Shown piece after piece: positions 5,591 to 9,009 of a stretch of DNA of 9,009 nucleotides. Source of the stretch: an archaeon (lineage in GTDB: Archaea; Asgardarchaeota; Hermodarchaeia; Hermodarchaeales; Hermodarchaeaceae); contig JABXGU010000147.1 in assembly GCA_016550415.1 (NCBI GenBank), forward strand, positions 1-9,009, written 5' to 3'. Position 1 is the first letter of the stretch. Each line of letters starts with the position of its first letter. Both the position numbers and the translations under genes were made by a program. Under the pieces are notes generated by a model. It made no database searches, was not told where the DNA came from, and saw only the letters and a program-made list of their open reading frames with translations.

Positions 5591-7537
5591 ATGAAACGTG
5601 TTCAATCTGTTTTACTTGTCATTCTCTTTGTAGCCCTCATTGGACCAATGACATCAATGGCTTTTGTCTTTAATTCTTCGTTGGATACAAATCAGATAGG
5701 CACCAGAAACTACAATAAAACAAGAATAACACTAGAGACGCTAACTGATTTTGTAGGGGAAGTCAATAATGTAAAACTCCCACTTTCTATCATTCATGAA
5801 CAGCCTATTCAAGAAAAAACACCGATGAACCCACGATCATGGACCGTGCTTGTCTATCTTGACGGAGACAATGATTTAGAAGAAGCAGCCTTTGATGATT
5901 TTAATGCAATGGAATCTGTGGGGGGAACTGCTGAAGTAAATATTATTGTTTTCGTTGATTTTTGGGATGGGGGATATGCCCCCTTCACGGGAGCAAAATG
6001 CTACAATCTTACAAAGGATACTGATTTAGATACAATCAATCAAGTTGAACTGACAACGGGATTACCATCAGAGCCCAATATGGGTAGCTCAACTACGCTC
6101 ATCAACTTCATTGTTTTTGGGCAGACTTACGCACCTGCAGATAACTACTTGCTAGTCCTGTGGGATCATGGCGCAGGATTCTATGGAATATGCTATGATT
6201 ACACAAATGGTAATGACCCACTTTACCCAAGTGAGCTTGCTACAGCCTTAGGTAGTGGTGCCATCCAATCAATTGATGTAGTTGCCATGGATGCTTGTAT
6301 GATGGGACAACTTGAGGTTGCATATGAGATTGGAAGCTATGTTGATTATATCGTCTTCTCCGAGGACAATGTACCATGGTATGGGTATCCCTATGAAGAA
6401 TTTCTACAAGATTTGACAAATACGCCTGGGACCACATCAGCAAACTTGGCCAGTAATATAGTGACAAACTATATCCAAGCTTATAGCCCAGGAGGCATCT
6501 ACTACCCGCCTAGTGACGAATACATTACTCTCTCTGCAATACAAGCCTCAAAGATTGGGGACGTTGCTGTTGCTCTTGATAGCTTCACTGATGCGCTTCT
6601 CCCCACAACTACATTAAGTACATACTATGAGGCACTATGTAATGCACGAGGGTTAGCTCAGACTTTTGGGTGGCCAGACTTCATGGATTTGGCTGACTTT
6701 GCAGCAAAAGCTAGTTTATTGATCCAAGACCCAACCATATCCAACCTTGCACAAGACGTTTCCACCAAAGCACAGGCTGCAATACACTTTGAACAACATC
6801 TTTCTGGTGATGCAGACGCCACGGGATTGGGGATAGCCTTTAGCACTCACTATTCAATCCCGCTTGACCTTACTACAGACACGAATTATGAGGATTTCAT
6901 GAATGCATTTCTTGATAAAGCTGGAACTAGCTCTGATAGCATCCTCATTACGGATGGGGGAACCCATTATGGTTATCTAGACGGTTATTACGATTCAGTG
7001 TTTTATCGTTTCGTTCCAGAGGTTTCTGGAACCTACACTTTGAGATTAGAGTCGATTAAGGAATATGATGAAGACTTCGACCTATTCCTCTATGACAATG
7101 AAGGCTACGAAGTTGACGCTTCTCAGAGTGTCTATTCATCTGAAACTATTCAATACAATTTCGTTGCTGGTGAAACCTACTATATTGAAGCGTATTCCTA
7201 TCCAGGAGCTAGTGTAATATTCGGACTTGGTGCGTTCAGCCTCGTAGTCAGCCTAAATATACTAACCAATGTATTCATAATTGCCATAATTGCTGTAGCC
7301 ATAGTCATCGTTATTATCATTGTATTCTTCGTTTGGCGATTATATTCCCAGAAACGACAACGACCACACAGTTGGCAAACAGAGACGGCTTATAGTCCAT
7401 ACGGGAAACCAGTTGAAACACAGCCAACAAGGACACCACCAATTGCAGACACAAGAGGCTTCTGTGTTTACTGTGGTGCTTCGATGCCAGAAGGAGCTGC
7501 TTTCTGTCCCAATTGTGGAGCCAGCCGCAGCGGTTAG
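5591..7537 (+). CDS. Secreted, membrane-anchored clostripain-family (C11) cysteine peptidase with PPC-like domain and zinc ribbon
   Basis: This 648-residue peptidase is counted from ATG 5591. A signal peptide or anchor (MKRVQ then a hydrophobic core, about 1-24) is followed by a possible pro-region (25-80). The C11 domain spans about 83-440: strand SWTVLVYLDGDNDLE (83-97), catalytic His193 in WDHGAG, catalytic Cys236 in MDACMMG. Asp234, two before the Cys, matches the position linked to basic P1 preference in clostripain, so Arg/Lys cleavage is plausible. A PPC-like beta domain follows (about 455-550; YRFVPEVSGTYTLRL, DFDLFLYDNEG, VAGETYYIEAYS). A strong membrane helix (about 556-583) ends in a basic stretch. 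The tail carries a zinc ribbon, C625-x2-C628 and C639-x2-C642, predicted to face the cytoplasm. The catalytic part is therefore outside, degrading peptides or processing surface proteins. The gene is divergent from the synthetase and ends at a strong terminator. Confidence 0.9.
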   Translation: MKRVQSVLLVILFVALIGPMTSMAFVFNSSLDTNQIGTRNYNKTRITLETLTDFVGEVNNVKLPLSIIHEQPIQEKTPMNPRSWTVLVYLDGDNDLEEAAFDDFNAMESVGGTAEVNIIVFVDFWDGGYAPFTGAKCYNLTKDTDLDTINQVELTTGLPSEPNMGSSTTLINFIVFGQTYAPADNYLLVLWDHGAGFYGICYDYTNGNDPLYPSELATALGSGAIQSIDVVAMDACMMGQLEVAYEIGSYVDYIVFSEDNVPWYGYPYEEFLQDLTNTPGTTSANLASNIVTNYIQAYSPGGIYYPPSDEYITLSAIQASKIGDVAVALDSFTDALLPTTTLSTYYEALCNARGLAQTFGWPDFMDLADFAAKASLLIQDPTISNLAQDVSTKAQAAIHFEQHLSGDADATGLGIAFSTHYSIPLDLTTDTNYEDFMNAFLDKAGTSSDSILITDGGTHYGYLDGYYDSVFYRFVPEVSGTYTLRLESIKEYDEDFDLFLYDNEGYEVDASQSVYSSETIQYNFVAGETYYIEAYSYPGASVIFGLGAFSLVVSLNILTNVFIIAIIAVAIVIVIIIVFFVWRLYSQKRQRPHSWQTETAYSPYGKPVETQPTRTPPIADTRGFCVYCGASMPEGAAFCPNCGASRSG

Positions 7538-7549
7538 AACTAGAACGTA

Positions 7550-7593
7550 AGGGAGCGCCACTGAAACGTGGTGTTCCCTATGATCATTTTTTT
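7550..7593 (+). terminator. Hairpin plus T-tract terminator after the peptidase gene
   Basis: The arms at 7550-7561 (AGGGAGCGCCAC) and 7568-7579 (GTGGTGTTCCCT) form a 12-pair stem with two G-U pairs and a six-base loop, TGAAAC. Seven T follow at 7587-7593, seven bases after the stem. It begins 12 bases past the peptidase stop. The T-tract lies only on the plus-strand side, so it serves the peptidase transcript better than the convergent metallopeptidase. Confidence 0.7.
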
Positions 7594-7623
7594 CTTAATT
7601 TATCGAAGGGTCGAGATTAGAAT

Positions 7624-9009
7624 TTATTTTACCAATGTTGTCAGTTCATTGATGAATTCTTCGGCTTGCTTCATGCCCATTGCCCAGAATTCGGGTTTAG
7701 AAATGTCAAAGCCCAACTCTGATGCCAGTGTCCTTGGGGATTGTGAACTACCTGCAGATAGCAGATGTCGGAGTTTTGGAACGAACTCTTTGCCCTGCTC
7801 CTTGTACAGTCGATATAACGCAAATACGAATAAATTGGCATACACGTAGGGATAATTGTATAGACGAATATCTGGTCTGTAGTAATGTTCCTTCATTGTC
7901 CATTCCCAACGCATTTCGTCTAGCCATTCGACTGCATCACCATAGATGTCATCACGGGCTTTTGTCCAGTATTTGGCAATAGTATCACCGTCGAGATATT
8001 CTCCACGTTCGAAAGCATTGTAAAGAGCCATTTCGAAGAAGTAGCGGGCGGATACTTGAAAGACAGCTATACCAAATTCGTCGAGTATCTTTGCGATTAC
8101 TTCGATTTTTTGTTCCTTTGTTTTAGCTTCTGAAATGAGTTTGTCTGCTATTAGGAGTTCTCCGAACATGCTACCAGTTTCTGCAATACAGAACCCAATA
8201 TCGCAATTGAAGAGATTCTGTTCCTTTGACATAAGAGTGGTGTGTACTGCATGTCCATTTTCGTGAACAAGGGTGAATACATCGCTTAGATGACCATTGA
8301 AGTTTTGGAGAATGAACGCTGTTTTTCCAGCAAGCCATGAAGCACAATAAGCACCGGAACGTTTACCCTTTCTAATTTCAGCATCGATGCGGCGTTTTTC
8401 AATCATGTCGGTGACAATGTCACCAATTGCTCTATCAAAATTATTGTACGTATCTATTGCCATTTTCTGGGCTTGTTTCCATGTGAATTTACGTTCTGGC
8501 ATATTCGGGAGAGGCGCTAGGACATCATAGTTAGCTAGCTTTGGCAAGTTCATCAATTTTGCCTTTAATTTCAAATATTTTCTATAAATCCCAACATAGT
8601 CCTTTACCGTGGTCATCAGTGCGTCGATACTGTCTTCATCCACATCATTAACGATTAAACTCTGTGTACGGTGAGTGGGCCACTTTCGTGTTTTGCCTAT
8701 CTCTATATGGTTGCCAATGATGGCCCGAAGTGCACTTGACCAAATAATTTCATCCTTTCCAAGATTAGAATATACAACATGATTGGCTTCTTTGCGGATT
8801 TCTCTTTTTTGATGTTCATAAAGAGCGATAATCTCTCCGTAATGCATCACTTTCCGCTTTCCATCGATTTCGATTTCGAAGGCACGTGTGGAAAGCCAAT
8901 CGCCTTGAAGCTGATACCATGATTGAATGCCAAAGCGGTCTTTTTGGATTGCAAGTTGCTCTTCAGCATCAGAAAGATAATATGCTGAATCACGCTTCAA
9001 GCGTTCAAG
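7624..9009 (-). CDS. pepF: M3-family oligoendopeptidase F-like metallopeptidase, N-terminus outside the window
   Basis: This is the C-terminal about 461 residues of a zinc metallopeptidase of family M3. Such enzymes are usually cytoplasmic, cleave short peptides and run to about 600 residues, so roughly 140 are missing beyond the right edge. Counting from the codon at 8998-9000, the zinc site is HENGH at 246-250 (usually HELGH), with the third ligand Glu274 in AETGSMFGE. The late substrate-binding block HYYRPDIRLYNYPYVY is at 372-387, and LSAGSSQSPRTLASELGFD (414-432) is typical of the family's C-terminus. The frame runs without a stop to base 9009, and the TTG at 8998-9000 is an internal Leu, not a start. 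The gene converges on the C11 peptidase, with the terminator hairpin between them. It probably completes breakdown of peptides in the cell. PepF versus a related M3B subgroup cannot be settled from the fragment. Confidence 0.9.
   Translation of the reverse strand, partial: LERLKRDSAYYLSDAEEQLAIQKDRFGIQSWYQLQGDWLSTRAFEIEIDGKRKVMHYGEIIALYEHQKREIRKEANHVVYSNLGKDEIIWSSALRAIIGNHIEIGKTRKWPTHRTQSLIVNDVDEDSIDALMTTVKDYVGIYRKYLKLKAKLMNLPKLANYDVLAPLPNMPERKFTWKQAQKMAIDTYNNFDRAIGDIVTDMIEKRRIDAEIRKGKRSGAYCASWLAGKTAFILQNFNGHLSDVFTLVHENGHAVHTTLMSKEQNLFNCDIGFCIAETGSMFGELLIADKLISEAKTKEQKIEVIAKILDEFGIAVFQVSARYFFEMALYNAFERGEYLDGDTIAKYWTKARDDIYGDAVEWLDEMRWEWTMKEHYYRPDIRLYNYPYVYANLFVFALYRLYKEQGKEFVPKLRHLLSAGSSQSPRTLASELGFDISKPEFWAMGMKQAEEFINELTTLVK

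Noticed and set aside
8998..9000. TTG at 8998-9000 as the start of the M3 peptidase
   Set aside because: The frame continues without a stop to the window edge, and the protein would lack about 140 residues of the family's usual N-terminal region, so this is an internal Leu.
1..9009. CRISPR array, tRNA, insertion sequence or defence island
   Set aside because: I saw no regularly spaced repeats, no cloverleaf-like stretch, no transposase and no nuclease or toxin genes. The gaps are short and look like ordinary promoters and terminators.

Overview
The window looks like chromosomal DNA from an archaeon with moderately AT-rich sequence. Three things point that way. Shine-Dalgarno-like sites match an archaeal 16S tail (for example GGTGATC before the acetyltransferase). 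AT-rich TATA-like boxes lie about 45-50 bases upstream of two starts, leaving short leaders of about 20-25 bases. The protein content also fits, with repeated zinc ribbons and a surface clostripain-like peptidase whose zinc-ribbon tail follows its membrane anchor. An Asgard-type lineage would fit this protein style, but that is an inference from gene content; no rRNA or marker gene is present to settle it. There are no tRNAs, rRNAs, CRISPR arrays, insertion sequences or phage genes.

Layout from left to right. Two minus-strand genes come first: an acetate/succinate transporter of the SatP/YaaH family (110-721) and, upstream of it, a GNAT acetyltransferase fused to a thioredoxin-like C-terminal domain with a CPFC motif (823-1605). 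A divergent promoter region (1606-1902) separates them from a plus-strand pair (1903-3512). That pair encodes two related cysteine-rich proteins, one membrane-anchored and one soluble, separated by 17 bases. Next is a minus-strand pair, a type I glutamine synthetase family protein (4088-5425) followed by a small SRPBCC-fold protein (3591-4043), probably one transcript. A second divergent region (5426-5590) leads to a plus-strand secreted C11 (clostripain) peptidase with a PPC-like domain, a membrane anchor and a zinc ribbon (5591-7537). A strong hairpin plus T-tract terminator follows. The window ends in a minus-strand M3 oligoendopeptidase F-like metallopeptidase (7624-9009) whose N-terminus lies outside.

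Most of these genes read as ordinary metabolic or housekeeping genes (acetate uptake, nitrogen assimilation, peptide degradation), with no obvious joint pathway. The best candidate for something undescribed is the tandem zinc-protein pair. Each protein carries two copies of a C-x(1-2)-C-x(21-22)-C-P-x-[H/D] module at nearly identical spacing, plus a C-terminal C-x2-C-x10-C-x2-C ribbon. The same ribbon spacing recurs at the end of the neighbouring peptidase. I do not recognise the family and assign no function.

Several starts need care. The transporter starts with GTG and the synthetase with TTG. The SRPBCC protein and the peptidase are better started at internal ATGs than at upstream TTGs.
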